From Paenalcaligenes sp052103955 (GTDB lineage: Bacteria; Pseudomonadota; Gammaproteobacteria; Burkholderiales; Burkholderiaceae_B), in contig JBQELO010000011.1 of the NCBI GenBank assembly GCA_052103955.1, positions 51,853 to 115,852 on the forward strand: 64,000 nucleotides of DNA, given 5' to 3'. The notes beneath the pieces are model-generated. The model did not search any database. It was not told where the DNA came from and worked only from the letters and a program-made list of their open reading frames with translations. Position 1 is the first letter of the stretch. Each line of letters opens with the position of its first letter. Shown piece by piece: positions 7,896-16,133 of the stretch. The position numbers were made by a program, and so were the translations under genes.

Positions 7896-7919
7896 GAATG
7901 GTTACAAAGCGTATAGGGG

Positions 7920-9032
7920 TTACATATGCTCTACGGTGACTTCTACACGTCCACGCACAGCCCCTGGGACAACGCTAGTAGAGGTGTTGTAGTAGCTGGC
8001 TTGCAGGTCAAGTGTCCAGTCTTTGCAGTGGGCGCCAACGTTCTCAGGGCAAGTAACAGAGCGCATGGTAGTGCTGGCTAGGCTAGTCGTACCGGCTAGG
8101 TTGACAGGCTGTGGCGTGCCACCGCCTGTTGGGATGTGCTCCAATAGTACCGATACGCCTTGTGCAGGGGTACCCGCTGCATCATTGCGCATTAAACCTG
8201 GTACGTTACTTGGGTCGGCTGCCCCCCTAAAAGTTACCTTGGGTTTGGGGCGGTAATCATTACATCGCATGGTCATTTGAAACTGCTTGGTCTCCAGTTT
8301 AGTACCCACACTGGTAAAGCGACCGCCATCCACGGGATCTAGGAGTATATCCATAGTTTTAGCCGACGTGAAATGGCAAGGTTCAGGGATGAACGTAACG
8401 GATTGAGGCGAGTAGTAGCGCAGTAGTAGATCACCCCCCCATCCTTGTACGGTTGTTCGTGCAATATAGCCTCCTTCAGAGAAGACCAGCACGGGGCTGC
8501 TTGAGGTCCACGCTTGGCTGAGTAATACTAACTGAACCGCTGGTCTGCCAGGAGGGAAATACAGCAGGCTATAACGAGTGGTGGAGCTAGAGGTTTGCTG
8601 ATGTATACCGGGAGTATTGCGTAGGGGATAGTACGATCTTACACCGACGTTGGCTAAATTGTGTATATAGCTATTGAAGCTACCAAGCTGGCCTGTGGGT
8701 GTAAAGGTTTCTACCACACCATTAGGACAGTTTCCCAATGCAATATAGCGTGCAGCGGCCTTTTGGTTGTTTTGCATACCTTGCAGGTCAGGGAGAAGAG
8801 GTCCAGACCAACTCGCTAGGATGTCTCCGGGTTTGGCGGTAATAGGAACAGAAACTGTAGAGCTGAACCCAGACCAGGCCATAATCCAATAGTTATTGGG
8901 TACGTAGGCATCATAGTTCGATGATTGACCGTCATTAATGTCACAACCAGCCCATTTAGCGGCTACTGCCGGTGGGGTGTAGAGCATGCAACTGCTCACC
9001 ACCAAGCCTAAAAGGCTAGGAATTATTCGCAT
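7920..9032 (-). CDS. Fimbrial tip adhesin / large fimbrial subunit
   Basis: A 370-residue secreted protein with a Sec signal peptide (residues 1 to about 24, ending Ala-Val-Ala-Ala). It is twice the size of a pilin. The C-terminal 150 residues carry pilin-like features with paired cysteines and a final beta strand (Val-Glu-Val-Thr-Val-Glu-His-Met) suited for donor-strand exchange, while the N-terminal half would be the lectin or receptor-binding domain. It overlaps the end of the usher gene by 10 bases, with AAGGAA upstream of the ATG. Last gene of the chaperone-usher operon, the usual place for the adhesin. Receptor unknown. Confidence 0.8.
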   Translation of the reverse strand: MRIIPSLLGLVVSSCMLYTPPAVAAKWAGCDINDGQSSNYDAYVPNNYWIMAWSGFSSTVSVPITAKPGDILASWSGPLLPDLQGMQNNQKAAARYIALGNCPNGVVETFTPTGQLGSFNSYIHNLANVGVRSYYPLRNTPGIHQQTSSSTTRYSLLYFPPGRPAVQLVLLSQAWTSSSPVLVFSEGGYIARTTVQGWGGDLLLRYYSPQSVTFIPEPCHFTSAKTMDILLDPVDGGRFTSVGTKLETKQFQMTMRCNDYRPKPKVTFRGAADPSNVPGLMRNDAAGTPAQGVSVLLEHIPTGGGTPQPVNLAGTTSLASTTMRSVTCPENVGAHCKDWTLDLQASYYNTSTSVVPGAVRGRVEVTVEHM

Positions 9033-11545
9033 AGTAGTTCCTTCTCAACAGTTTCAGTAGAGGTGGGTAGGGTTTCGGCATCCACTGAAAATGCACAGCT
9101 TTTTGCGCTACCATTAGTGCCCCATTTGACAATAAAGGTTTGAATATCTTGTAGACCAGTCATCCACAGCCTGCCTATAGGGCCAACAATGCTTTTTTGT
9201 TGATCTTCAGCGTCGTAAACTGCAGCGCCAAATGGCACATTTCTGCCATCGTGTTTGACGGTAAACAGGTAGGACCGGCCTTGTTCTGTATTAAAGGTTA
9301 CGACGGCAATCGCACCGTACGTTGGTACTACCGTTTGGATGTTTTGAGTCAGTGTCACAGTGTCGCTGTAGTAATCGGGAGCGAGCGACACGGTATTCTC
9401 ACGGTATGGGGCAGCGTAAGGAATGAGAGCTCTACCGGCACTGTTGGTGCTGATAGTAGGGTGGCTTTGTAGGGTGACGTTAGCAGCACCTGGTGCCTCG
9501 ACAATAATCGCCGTATCGGTCAGATATTGGCCTAGCAAAAGACCATTTTTATCGATCACAAGTGAGCCGCTGACACTAAGCTGGCCTTGCGTGTTTTTAT
9601 GACTACGCGCATAGCTGGCCGCGACTTGGCCGATAGAATTCTTGTAACTAGAACTGGCGTAAATATTGTTGCCACGGCTACGGTCATCCTTAGATACACC
9701 TGCGCGCAAGTTATAGCTCAGCGCATTATTTTCTAAGGTTGAGCCAGATAAGGTGGCATCGTGGGTATAGTTACCGTTGTTGCCTCTAGAGAAACTATAG
9801 CCGGCATAGGTAGAGCCACTGCCCAATGGCATGCTGAAATTCAGCATAACGTTGTGTGAGCGACGTTGCCATTCGGAATCTAGCATGTTGTAGGACAGCG
9901 AGACGTTGACCGGACCAAACTGTGTGTTGTAACCCAGGTTTAGCGAGTTAGAGGCTTTTACATTAGAGTGATATTGGATTTTGGTGTAAGACGCAGAAAC
10001 CGAACCATATTCCCCTAAACTTTGGGAGATAGACACCTGATACTCATGGGATTTATTCCATAGGCGGGTGTCGTATATTTGGCCTGTCACCGGATCTGTA
10101 TACACTCTGGCATGATTCAGTACCTGATCCAAATCCCTATAACCATCTGAACTATATCTATAGGCAAACAACCGGAAGTCAGTACCTGTTTCTTGCAGGT
10201 TTTTAGCGTACTGTACGCGAATGGCGTGACCATTCAAACGCTTGCCTTCTTGGTCCTTGGCATGGGATTGCACAATGTCGGTAGAAAGACCACCAAAGTC
10301 ACTCAAGTTAAGCGCAACGCCCAGGGAGTTTGCAAAATAGTTCTTGGATACCATGGAACCACCATACAGGGTGATACCATTGGTCAAACCATGCGCAAAT
10401 GTAGCTTGGGCTACCATGGGCTCATCGTAATCAGAGTTATAGGCTCTGTATTTACCAACGGCGGCGGAATACTGCCAGCGGCCTTCACGCAGCATAGAAG
10501 GCAATACCGAGTAGGGCTGCATGTAGCGGGTGATTTTCCCGCCACTTTCTTCAATCTCTACTTCTAAGTCACCGCCACCAGGAATGGCATATAAGTCATT
10601 AAAGACGAATGGTCCAGGAGCTACTAATGTTGAGTAGATAACATTACCGTTCTGGTAAACCGTTACCTTGGCACTGGAGTTCGCGAAGCCTTGCACTGTA
10701 GGTGCATAACCTTGTTCACTGGGGGCTAACATACCGTCTTCGGAAGACAGCTGTACACCTCGTACCCGGTTGGTGGTAAAGGCAGTGTTACGGCTATCGG
10801 TGGTGACGTCCCCTAAACGTATACGACTACGCCATGCGTTGATATCACGCTCTGCATAGGTTTCGCTAGTGTTCCAGTGTTGTTCACCGTCTTGCCTATA
10901 CAGGCTACCGTTGGAACGAAAGCGCCAGGAACCAGCGTTGAACCCTGCTCGCAAGCCAAAGAAAGTACTGTTTGACCGCGCTGTGTCACCATCAAACTTA
11001 TTGGAGGACCGATAGTGAGAGAGTTGATAGGAGGCCCAAAAACTCGTTTCGCCACTGTCCCACATGGACATAGGTACTGCACCACGTGCCGATGTATCTA
11101 TGGACGCTTGTGGAATAGATAATGTCAGCCTAGATGAGTTGGAATCAAAACTATAGGTGGCTGACGGTATAGCAGCCAGATCCACACAGGTAGTAGAGTC
11201 ATCGTCAGGAGATTGCTCAGGGAAAGCAAGGGTCTTGATGCCTACAGACTGCAATAAAGCGATGGTAAAGCAGGGGACGGCATCTTTCTTACCTTCTTCG
11301 GAAGCAATAAAATTAACAGTGTAGTCACCATAGTAACGTTCGTTGACGATGATTTTGACTTGCTGTGGCCCAGGCAGTACGCGGTTAGCTTGACTGAAAA
11401 TGGATAAGTCTGTGGGTAATTCTTGATTGTCAGGACGAAATAAAAAACCACTGTCAAAAAACTCTCCGTCATCGGCTTGTACAGCAAAAGAGCTAGTAAA
11501 CAATAAGCCAGCGCAAGTAAGATGAATCGCGATAGTTTTTTTCAT
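9023..11545 (-). CDS. Fimbrial outer-membrane usher (FimD/PapC family)
   Basis: An 840-residue usher with a cleavable signal peptide (cleavage after Gln-Ala near residue 24). Domain order matches the family: N-terminal chaperone-binding domain (about 28-170), 24-stranded barrel with plug (the Gly-Pro-Phe-Val-Phe-Asn-Asp-Leu segment near 310), and two C-terminal domains. Cysteines near the C-terminus (including Leu-Leu-Cys-Glu) fit the terminal domain disulfide. It secretes and assembles subunits delivered by the neighbouring chaperone. The start has only a weak ribosome-binding site, nine bases after the chaperone stop, so coupling is likely. Confidence 0.97.
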   Translation of the reverse strand: MKKTIAIHLTCAGLLFTSSFAVQADDGEFFDSGFLFRPDNQELPTDLSIFSQANRVLPGPQQVKIIVNERYYGDYTVNFIASEEGKKDAVPCFTIALLQSVGIKTLAFPEQSPDDDSTTCVDLAAIPSATYSFDSNSSRLTLSIPQASIDTSARGAVPMSMWDSGETSFWASYQLSHYRSSNKFDGDTARSNSTFFGLRAGFNAGSWRFRSNGSLYRQDGEQHWNTSETYAERDINAWRSRIRLGDVTTDSRNTAFTTNRVRGVQLSSEDGMLAPSEQGYAPTVQGFANSSAKVTVYQNGNVIYSTLVAPGPFVFNDLYAIPGGGDLEVEIEESGGKITRYMQPYSVLPSMLREGRWQYSAAVGKYRAYNSDYDEPMVAQATFAHGLTNGITLYGGSMVSKNYFANSLGVALNLSDFGGLSTDIVQSHAKDQEGKRLNGHAIRVQYAKNLQETGTDFRLFAYRYSSDGYRDLDQVLNHARVYTDPVTGQIYDTRLWNKSHEYQVSISQSLGEYGSVSASYTKIQYHSNVKASNSLNLGYNTQFGPVNVSLSYNMLDSEWQRRSHNVMLNFSMPLGSGSTYAGYSFSRGNNGNYTHDATLSGSTLENNALSYNLRAGVSKDDRSRGNNIYASSSYKNSIGQVAASYARSHKNTQGQLSVSGSLVIDKNGLLLGQYLTDTAIIVEAPGAANVTLQSHPTISTNSAGRALIPYAAPYRENTVSLAPDYYSDTVTLTQNIQTVVPTYGAIAVVTFNTEQGRSYLFTVKHDGRNVPFGAAVYDAEDQQKSIVGPIGRLWMTGLQDIQTFIVKWGTNGSAKSCAFSVDAETLPTSTETVEKELLCE

Positions 11546-11554
11546 ATTATTCTT

Positions 11555-12253
11555 TTATTGAAGTTTTACAGTGGGTAATGTGACGAATGCACCGTAATCG
11601 TTAATCATTACTGCCTGTATGTCTGCACTTGCCGGGCACGCGCCTATATCAGCAACCTTTTCGCTAAATGGCAGTGCCACATAGCCCTGTCCGAAAATAG
11701 GAGTGGTATTCACAGTAATGTCAGAAAAATTGACATTAAATGGTGAAGTGTTAGTCAAACTAACTTGGCATTGAGCTCCATTTCTAAGCAATTTCCAATC
11801 AAGAGCCTTTTCTATCTCATTAGGAGCACCTAGAGATGTAGGTCTATAGAAAACCTTAATTCGAGTACGTACAGCAAGGGTTAGCGTATTGGCGGAATTT
11901 TTATCCTCTTTTGGGATTTCCATTACGTTAAGCCAGAAGTAAGACTCTCTGTCCTCTGGTAAGTTACCCTCTATTTTTCTTATGTTTAATGCGAGATCAG
12001 TATTACCCTCAAGTCGAATTAATGGAGGAGTCACAAAAAAAGGTGTCTCCATTTCACCATCAGGGCCTTCTATCCAGCTTTGCACTACAAATGGATCGCT
12101 AGATGTGTTTCTTGCTGCAACCGTACCTGTATTTTTCGAGGAGGGAATAATTACTCTAGTGTTATTAAGTTGGATGGCAGCAAAGCTTTGAGCACAAATG
12201 AAAGTAGAGGCTACCAGAGTAAAGATCTTAAGGAGTTTTTTGTTTCCTAGCAT
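11555..12253 (-). CDS. Periplasmic fimbrial chaperone (PapD/FimC family)
   Basis: A 232-residue protein with a signal peptide ending Ser-Phe-Ala-Ala, then two immunoglobulin-like domains. The first domain shows Asn-Asn-Thr-Arg-Val-Ile early and a G1-strand-like run Leu-Thr-Leu-Ala-Val-Arg-Thr-Arg-Ile-Lys-Val-Phe-Tyr-Arg-Pro near residues 122-137, the hallmark of PapD-type chaperones. It caps pilin subunits by donor-strand complementation and hands them to the usher. AGGAA precedes the ATG. It lies between the minor pilin and the usher genes. Confidence 0.95.
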   Translation of the reverse strand: MLGNKKLLKIFTLVASTFICAQSFAAIQLNNTRVIIPSSKNTGTVAARNTSSDPFVVQSWIEGPDGEMETPFFVTPPLIRLEGNTDLALNIRKIEGNLPEDRESYFWLNVMEIPKEDKNSANTLTLAVRTRIKVFYRPTSLGAPNEIEKALDWKLLRNGAQCQVSLTNTSPFNVNFSDITVNTTPIFGQGYVALPFSEKVADIGACPASADIQAVMINDYGAFVTLPTVKLQ

Positions 12254-12273
12254 TTTTAGTTCCTGTGTAACCG

Positions 12274-12810
12274 TTATAGATAGCTAACTGTAAAGGTAGC
12301 TTGCGCTGAAATTTTCCCTGGAACTAATGTTGCCCAATTAGTATCAGTAGGTTCTAGTGAGGCTTCAAATTTTAGTGAGTTATTACCATCATGGATTTGA
12401 TAGTTAAAAGCACTTTGATTATCAAATTTTATGTTTCGGTTCAGTTGATCTTTGAGAGAAATGGCTACACCTTGAGCAGAATTTGGTATGTTTCTTAGTG
12501 CAATGTGGTAATCGCCAGAACCAGCAACTGTATTTGCATCAAATTTAAATGAAGCGTTTTGATAAATATCTGTATGGCAGTTTTCTAAAACAATATAAAA
12601 GACAACGGGTCTAGTGAAACCATCACGCTGCAATAAGCGCGAGTCCACGGTACCGAAATCCACGGCTTGACCACCATTGGCGATGGCGGCTGAACAAGTG
12701 GGAGCTCTGACTGAGCCTGAAATAATAAGAGTAGCTGTATCAGCATAGGCCGAAGTACTCAGCAGACAGGCAGAAACTACCGCAGCAGATGTTGATAGCT
12801 TTTTGATCAT
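12274..12810 (-). CDS. Minor fimbrial subunit (type 1 pilin family)
   Basis: 178 residues from the ATG at 12810, chosen because it gives a canonical signal peptide (Met-Ile-Lys-Lys, hydrophobic core, Ala-Tyr-Ala); another in-frame ATG at 12831 adds seven residues. The mature protein has the pilin pattern: Ile-Ile-Ser-Gly-Ser-Val, a first cysteine in Ala-Pro-Thr-Cys, a second in Glu-Asn-Cys-His, and the C-terminal Ala-Gln-Ala-Thr-Phe-Thr-Val-Ser-Tyr strand. Neither start has a strong Shine-Dalgarno, which fits lower expression than the major pilin encoded just before it. Confidence 0.88.
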   Translation of the reverse strand: MIKKLSTSAAVVSACLLSTSAYADTATLIISGSVRAPTCSAAIANGGQAVDFGTVDSRLLQRDGFTRPVVFYIVLENCHTDIYQNASFKFDANTVAGSGDYHIALRNIPNSAQGVAISLKDQLNRNIKFDNQSAFNYQIHDGNNSLKFEASLEPTDTNWATLVPGKISAQATFTVSYL

Positions 12811-12828
12811 AATTAGGTAAGCGAGAGC

Positions 12829-12875
12829 CATGCCAGTCTGTGGACCGGCATGGCCACTAATCGCTAAAGATTAGT
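12829..12875 (-). promoter_or_regulatory. Two hairpins between major and minor pilin genes
   Basis: A 7-bp stem with six-base loop (12856-12862 with 12869-12875) overlaps the stop codon of the major pilin gene, and a 6-bp stem with 12-base loop (12829-12834 with 12847-12852) lies just below it. Neither is followed by a U-run. In pilus operons such structures commonly trim or stabilise the pilin transcript so that the major subunit is made in excess; that role is inferred here. Confidence 0.5.
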
Positions 12876-13431
12876 TGTAAGTTACTTCAAAGGTTGCCTG
12901 AGCATTCGCAGGACCAGCAGTTACTACGCCGAATTTCTCGTAGAAGGCATACAGATCCATGGTGTTGTCACCATCAACCAGAGCCATAGTCAGAGGAGCT
13001 GTACGGTCAAAGTTCACACGGCCAGTTGTCAGGTCGCTTGGGTTTGTGCTGATACCAACACCAACGTTTTGTGCTTCAAAACCACCTGCAGAGTTCAGCT
13101 TCAGGATTTTGGCGTTAGCGTTAGCAACACCACCGTGGAAAGCGAAGTTGGCTTTGGAAACTGGGCCGGTAGCACCAGAAGGTGTTACGGTCAGATCGCA
13201 ACCAGTCAATTTGATCTGGAATTTACGTGCAGTTGTACGATCCAGAGTATTGATGTGGTGAGCAGCCCAAGAACCCAGAGGTACGTTGATTTGTGCGGAA
13301 TCTGCTTCAAGGGAGCAGGTCTCTGTTGTTACTTCACCAGTGAAGTCGATGTTACCTGTAGATGCGTTTGCAAATGCTGCAGGCAAAATCAAAGCAGAAG
13401 CCAAAGCGATGTTCAATGCATGTTTTTTCAT
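12871..13431 (-). CDS. Major fimbrial subunit (pilin)
   Basis: A 186-residue pilin precursor: signal peptide (Met-Lys-Lys-His, hydrophobic stretch, cleavage after Ala-Asn-Ala near residue 23), then Gly-Asn-Ile-Asp-Phe-Thr-Gly-Glu-Val, Glu-Thr-Cys-Ser-Leu, Thr-Gly-Cys-Asp-Leu and a C-terminal Ala-Gln-Ala-Thr-Phe-Glu-Val-Thr-Tyr-Asn. The cysteine pair and penultimate tyrosine are typical of chaperone-usher pilins. A clear AAGGA lies at 13441-13445. First pilin gene of the operon with the best ribosome-binding site, so taken as the structural subunit. Confidence 0.93.
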   Translation of the reverse strand: MKKHALNIALASALILPAAFANASTGNIDFTGEVTTETCSLEADSAQINVPLGSWAAHHINTLDRTTARKFQIKLTGCDLTVTPSGATGPVSKANFAFHGGVANANAKILKLNSAGGFEAQNVGVGISTNPSDLTTGRVNFDRTAPLTMALVDGDNTMDLYAFYEKFGVVTAGPANAQATFEVTYN

Positions 13432-13469
13432 AATGAGTTTTCCTTAATTAAGGTAATAAAAACGTTTTA

Positions 13470-13865
13470 TCAACGTTTGTTTGCTGCTACGACTTGCTTG
13501 TTTTTTTGAGTAACTCCAAGCAATTTCAAATTTCCTAGAGACCAGGAAATAGGGGTAAAAAGGATGTTTCTAAATAAATAACCTCTAATATGTGGTTTTT
13601 TATTTATTCCTTTTTTAAATTTAATATCTTCAATTAGCCATTGGGCTGGTTTTGATGCTATTTTTTCAAAGGTTTTGCTTTTTTTGATTAAAGCTAAAAC
13701 TGGTTTAGACCAAACTGTATATCCAGCGTAAACTGTTTCAGAAATCTCCCTATTGAAATGGTTGGAATCAATAACCCAATCCTTATTGGAAATAATTTCT
13801 CTATTGTGTAGGTATTTGCATATTGATTTATACCGATCCTGAGACTGCCAGTTATAAATGTTCAT
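13470..13865 (-). CDS. Hypothetical protein, AT-rich, upstream of the pilin genes
   Basis: A 131-residue basic protein that I do not recognise. It has no signal peptide and no clear membrane helix; residues are rich in Lys, Ile and Asn, and the Trp pattern (Asn-Trp, Asp-Trp, Val-Trp, Gln-Trp, Ser-Trp) is distinctive. AGGTTAGG sits directly before the ATG, supporting translation. It lies 38 bases upstream of the major pilin start on the same strand and could be the first gene of the fimbrial operon. Base composition is much more AT-rich than the usher or nar genes, suggesting acquisition. A regulator of the fimbriae is possible but no DNA-binding motif is obvious. Confidence 0.55.
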   Translation of the reverse strand: MNIYNWQSQDRYKSICKYLHNREIISNKDWVIDSNHFNREISETVYAGYTVWSKPVLALIKKSKTFEKIASKPAQWLIEDIKFKKGINKKPHIRGYLFRNILFTPISWSLGNLKLLGVTQKNKQVVAANKR

Positions 13866-14839
13866 ACCTAACCTTTAAATTTGTGTTTTCGTTTTCTGTG
13901 TTTTATTGGGTTTTGTGTGTGCTTTTTTTTGTGATCATCTACTAAAACTCAATAAAAATCATAACTTCTATGGTTTCTTGTACTTGTCAGGGTATAAAGA
14001 ATCACATGTGCTCATCTTTTTACATAAGGTTCTGTGTTCGTGTTTTGAGTGTATTGTGTATGAGGGACTGGTCTTTGTTATGTTCTAAAGGTTTAAGGTT
14101 GTATCGGAAGGTAATTTTGCAGGGTTTTTTGTATTACTTTTGGCGGATTCTGCTGTAGAGAATGTGTAACGGGCCGAGTGTTAATAATTGTTCAGTACGG
14201 TTCGAAACCGGTGATGATGTGTTTTGGCAACATGGTATTTGCAAAAAAATCACCTCATCAGAGTGTGTGAGCTTCTCTTGGGGTATCTATTTTTTTTCAC
14301 TAAACTATTGAAATAAAAGAAAAAACAAGAGGTTGGGAAATGCTGCCACTATGTGTCTACTAAGAGAGTAGATGTTTGTGCGTATGGCGCTGAGAGGGAA
14401 GTGTAGGAGCCTTATTGCCTACCTAGTAGGCAAAGCACGAGACAGTGCTTTCCTCTAGGAAAAAGCAGCTAACTGATATGAAAAACCCACTTTTAAGGCT
14501 GTATAGACATTGTTTTCAATGTTTTAAAGGCAGGCAACGGTTTGTAAAACTTTTAAAAGAAACGCATAAACCGGCCATAATCACAGCCATAACAAGTTTC
14601 ACCATAAAAAAATGCAGCAAAGCAGTACGTGGATTTCATGAGTAAGGCTAGGTGTTGATGTGCACCGTAGGCGACTCCTCGTGTTGTTGTAGTGTTCTTT
14701 GCTGGCAGAAGTAGAAGCCATAGTTCTAAATAACTAGTTCTTCTGCGTTGTGCTGCCTGCTCGCCAGAGGAATGGTGCAGTGCAAGACCGTTAGCTACGC
14801 TTGAGATGATGTGAATTGTTGCTCTTGGAGGGCAAACGT
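13866..14839. other. 974-bp AT-rich spacer between fimbrial and nitrate operons
   Basis: No convincing gene; the open frames here lack good ribosome-binding sites and family features. The left third is T/G-biased on the plus strand and includes an eight-T run at 13923-13930; another eight-T run is at 14290-14297. It must carry the leftward fimbrial promoter and the rightward narK1 promoter. A small palindrome (14199-14203 with 14207-14211), four adjacent hairpins (14356-14462) and a CATTG/CAATG inverted repeat (14508-14521) are visible. I did not find a convincing FNR site (TTGAT, four bases, ATCAA). Confidence 0.6.
14356..14462 (+). other. Run of four hairpins upstream of narK1 (candidate structured leader)
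   Basis: Stems: 14356-14361 with 14367-14372; 14415-14422 with 14426-14433 (perfect 8 bp); 14433-14438 with 14445-14450; 14449-14453 with 14458-14462. The last two share flanking bases and cannot both form completely. The block is roughly 380-485 bases ahead of the narK1 start. It could be a structured leader, a small RNA or protein-binding palindromes. It is not followed by a U-run. Confidence 0.35.
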
Positions 14840-16090
14840 ATGAGCACACACTCTAGTAAAGCGGTTTCGGTTTTAGTAGGTAGTACCTTTTCATTCACCA
14901 TCTGTTTTGCGGTATGGATGATGTTTGCCGTGTTAGGCATTCCCATACGCGAACAGTTAGGGCTATCTGAAACACAGTTTGGTTTATTAGCAGCCATGCC
15001 TGTGTTAACAGGCTCTTTAGTGCGGGTGCCACTGGGGATCTGGACAGACCGATACGGTGGCCGCATTGTTTTCTTTTTGACCATGTTGGTGGCAGTAGTG
15101 CCTATCTGGCTGCTGTCTTACGCCACGCAATATTGGCAATTCCTAATTCTGGCGCTATTTGTAGGTTTGGTGGGCGGTGTGTTTTCCGTCGGTACGCCCT
15201 ACGTCGCACGTTGGTTTCCTAAAAGTCGCCAAGGCTTTGCAATGGGGGTGTTCGGTGCGGGTAACTCTGGTGCGGCACTGACCAAGTTTGTGGCACCGAT
15301 GTTAATGGTGGCCGCTGGCGGCACATGGACCATTATCCCTCAGGTGTACTCCATCGCCTTGTTAGTGACGGCAGGCATATTTTGGTTATTGACGGCTACC
15401 GACCCCAGTCATAAACAATCCAGTCAAACCACTAGCTTCTCTGCACAGCTCGCTATGTTGAAAGACCCCCGTGTATGGCGCTACTGCCAGTATTACTCGG
15501 TGGTGTTTGGCGGGTACGTGGCCTTATCACTGTGGATGACGCAGTACTACATAGGTGAATACGGGTTTAGTTTGAAAACGGCTGCATTTTTGGCTGCCTG
15601 TTTTTCTTTGCCCGGGGGCGTATTGCGCGCGGTAGGCGGGTGGGTGTCTGATAAGTTTGGGGCGTATCGAACCACATGGTACGTAATGTGGGTGTGCTGG
15701 GTAGCGTTTTTCCTGCTGAGCTATCCCGATACCGATTTTACGATTCGTACTGTCAATGGCCCCCAAACCTTCCACATTGCTCTGGGCCCAGTAGCCTTCA
15801 CTGTCTTGATGTTTGTTGTGGGTATTGCCATGGCTATAGGCAAGGCCTCGGTATTTAAGTTTATCTCAGATGAGTTCGACCAAAACATTGGTGCGGTGTC
15901 TGGCTTAGTAGGGCTAGCAGGTGGTTTGGGCGGTTTTATCTTGCCTATTCTCTTCGGCATTTTATTGGATCTTACCGGTGTACGTTCCAGCAGTTTCATG
16001 CTGCTGTACGGCACGGTTTGTGTATCCCTAATTTGGATGCATTTCAGTTTTCGCGCACCGCAAACCAGTAAGGCCAGCGAGGCCGCGTGA
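14840..16090 (+). CDS. narK1: Nitrate/nitrite transporter, NarK1-type MFS protein
   Basis: 416 residues from the ATG at 14840, chosen because TTGGAGGG at 14825-14832 is correctly spaced; an upstream TTG in frame is less likely. Twelve membrane helices. The first nitrate-signature-like segment Gly-Ala-Gly-Asn-Ser-Gly-Ala-Ala-Leu-Thr-Lys is in helix 5 and a second Gly-rich one (Gly-Leu-Val-Gly-Leu-Ala-Gly-Gly-Leu-Gly-Gly) in helix 11, as in nitrate porters; the cytoplasmic Asp-Arg-Tyr-Gly-Gly-Arg loop is typical of MFS. NarK1-type proteins are generally proton/nitrate symporters. First of two narK genes, 43 bases before the second, feeding the NarGHI enzyme encoded downstream. Confidence 0.93.
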   Translation: MSTHSSKAVSVLVGSTFSFTICFAVWMMFAVLGIPIREQLGLSETQFGLLAAMPVLTGSLVRVPLGIWTDRYGGRIVFFLTMLVAVVPIWLLSYATQYWQFLILALFVGLVGGVFSVGTPYVARWFPKSRQGFAMGVFGAGNSGAALTKFVAPMLMVAAGGTWTIIPQVYSIALLVTAGIFWLLTATDPSHKQSSQTTSFSAQLAMLKDPRVWRYCQYYSVVFGGYVALSLWMTQYYIGEYGFSLKTAAFLAACFSLPGGVLRAVGGWVSDKFGAYRTTWYVMWVCWVAFFLLSYPDTDFTIRTVNGPQTFHIALGPVAFTVLMFVVGIAMAIGKASVFKFISDEFDQNIGAVSGLVGLAGGLGGFILPILFGILLDLTGVRSSSFMLLYGTVCVSLIWMHFSFRAPQTSKASEAA

Positions 16091-16133
16091 GCAACGTAGA
16101 CCCTAACGTGAATCATCACATAAGGAACTAGTC

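Noticed and set aside
13906..14158. Two small open frames on the plus strand in the AT-rich spacer
   Set aside because: Overlapping alternative frames in T/G-rich DNA, Cys/Phe-rich translations and no Shine-Dalgarno; not supported as genes.
14508..14521. CATTG-TTTT-CAATG inverted repeat as an FNR site
   Set aside because: FNR sites read TTGAT-N4-ATCAA; the half-site here is different. It may still be a palindrome of another regulator.
14445..14645. 66-codon open frame upstream of narK1
   Set aside because: Covers the hairpin block, no ribosome-binding site and no family features.
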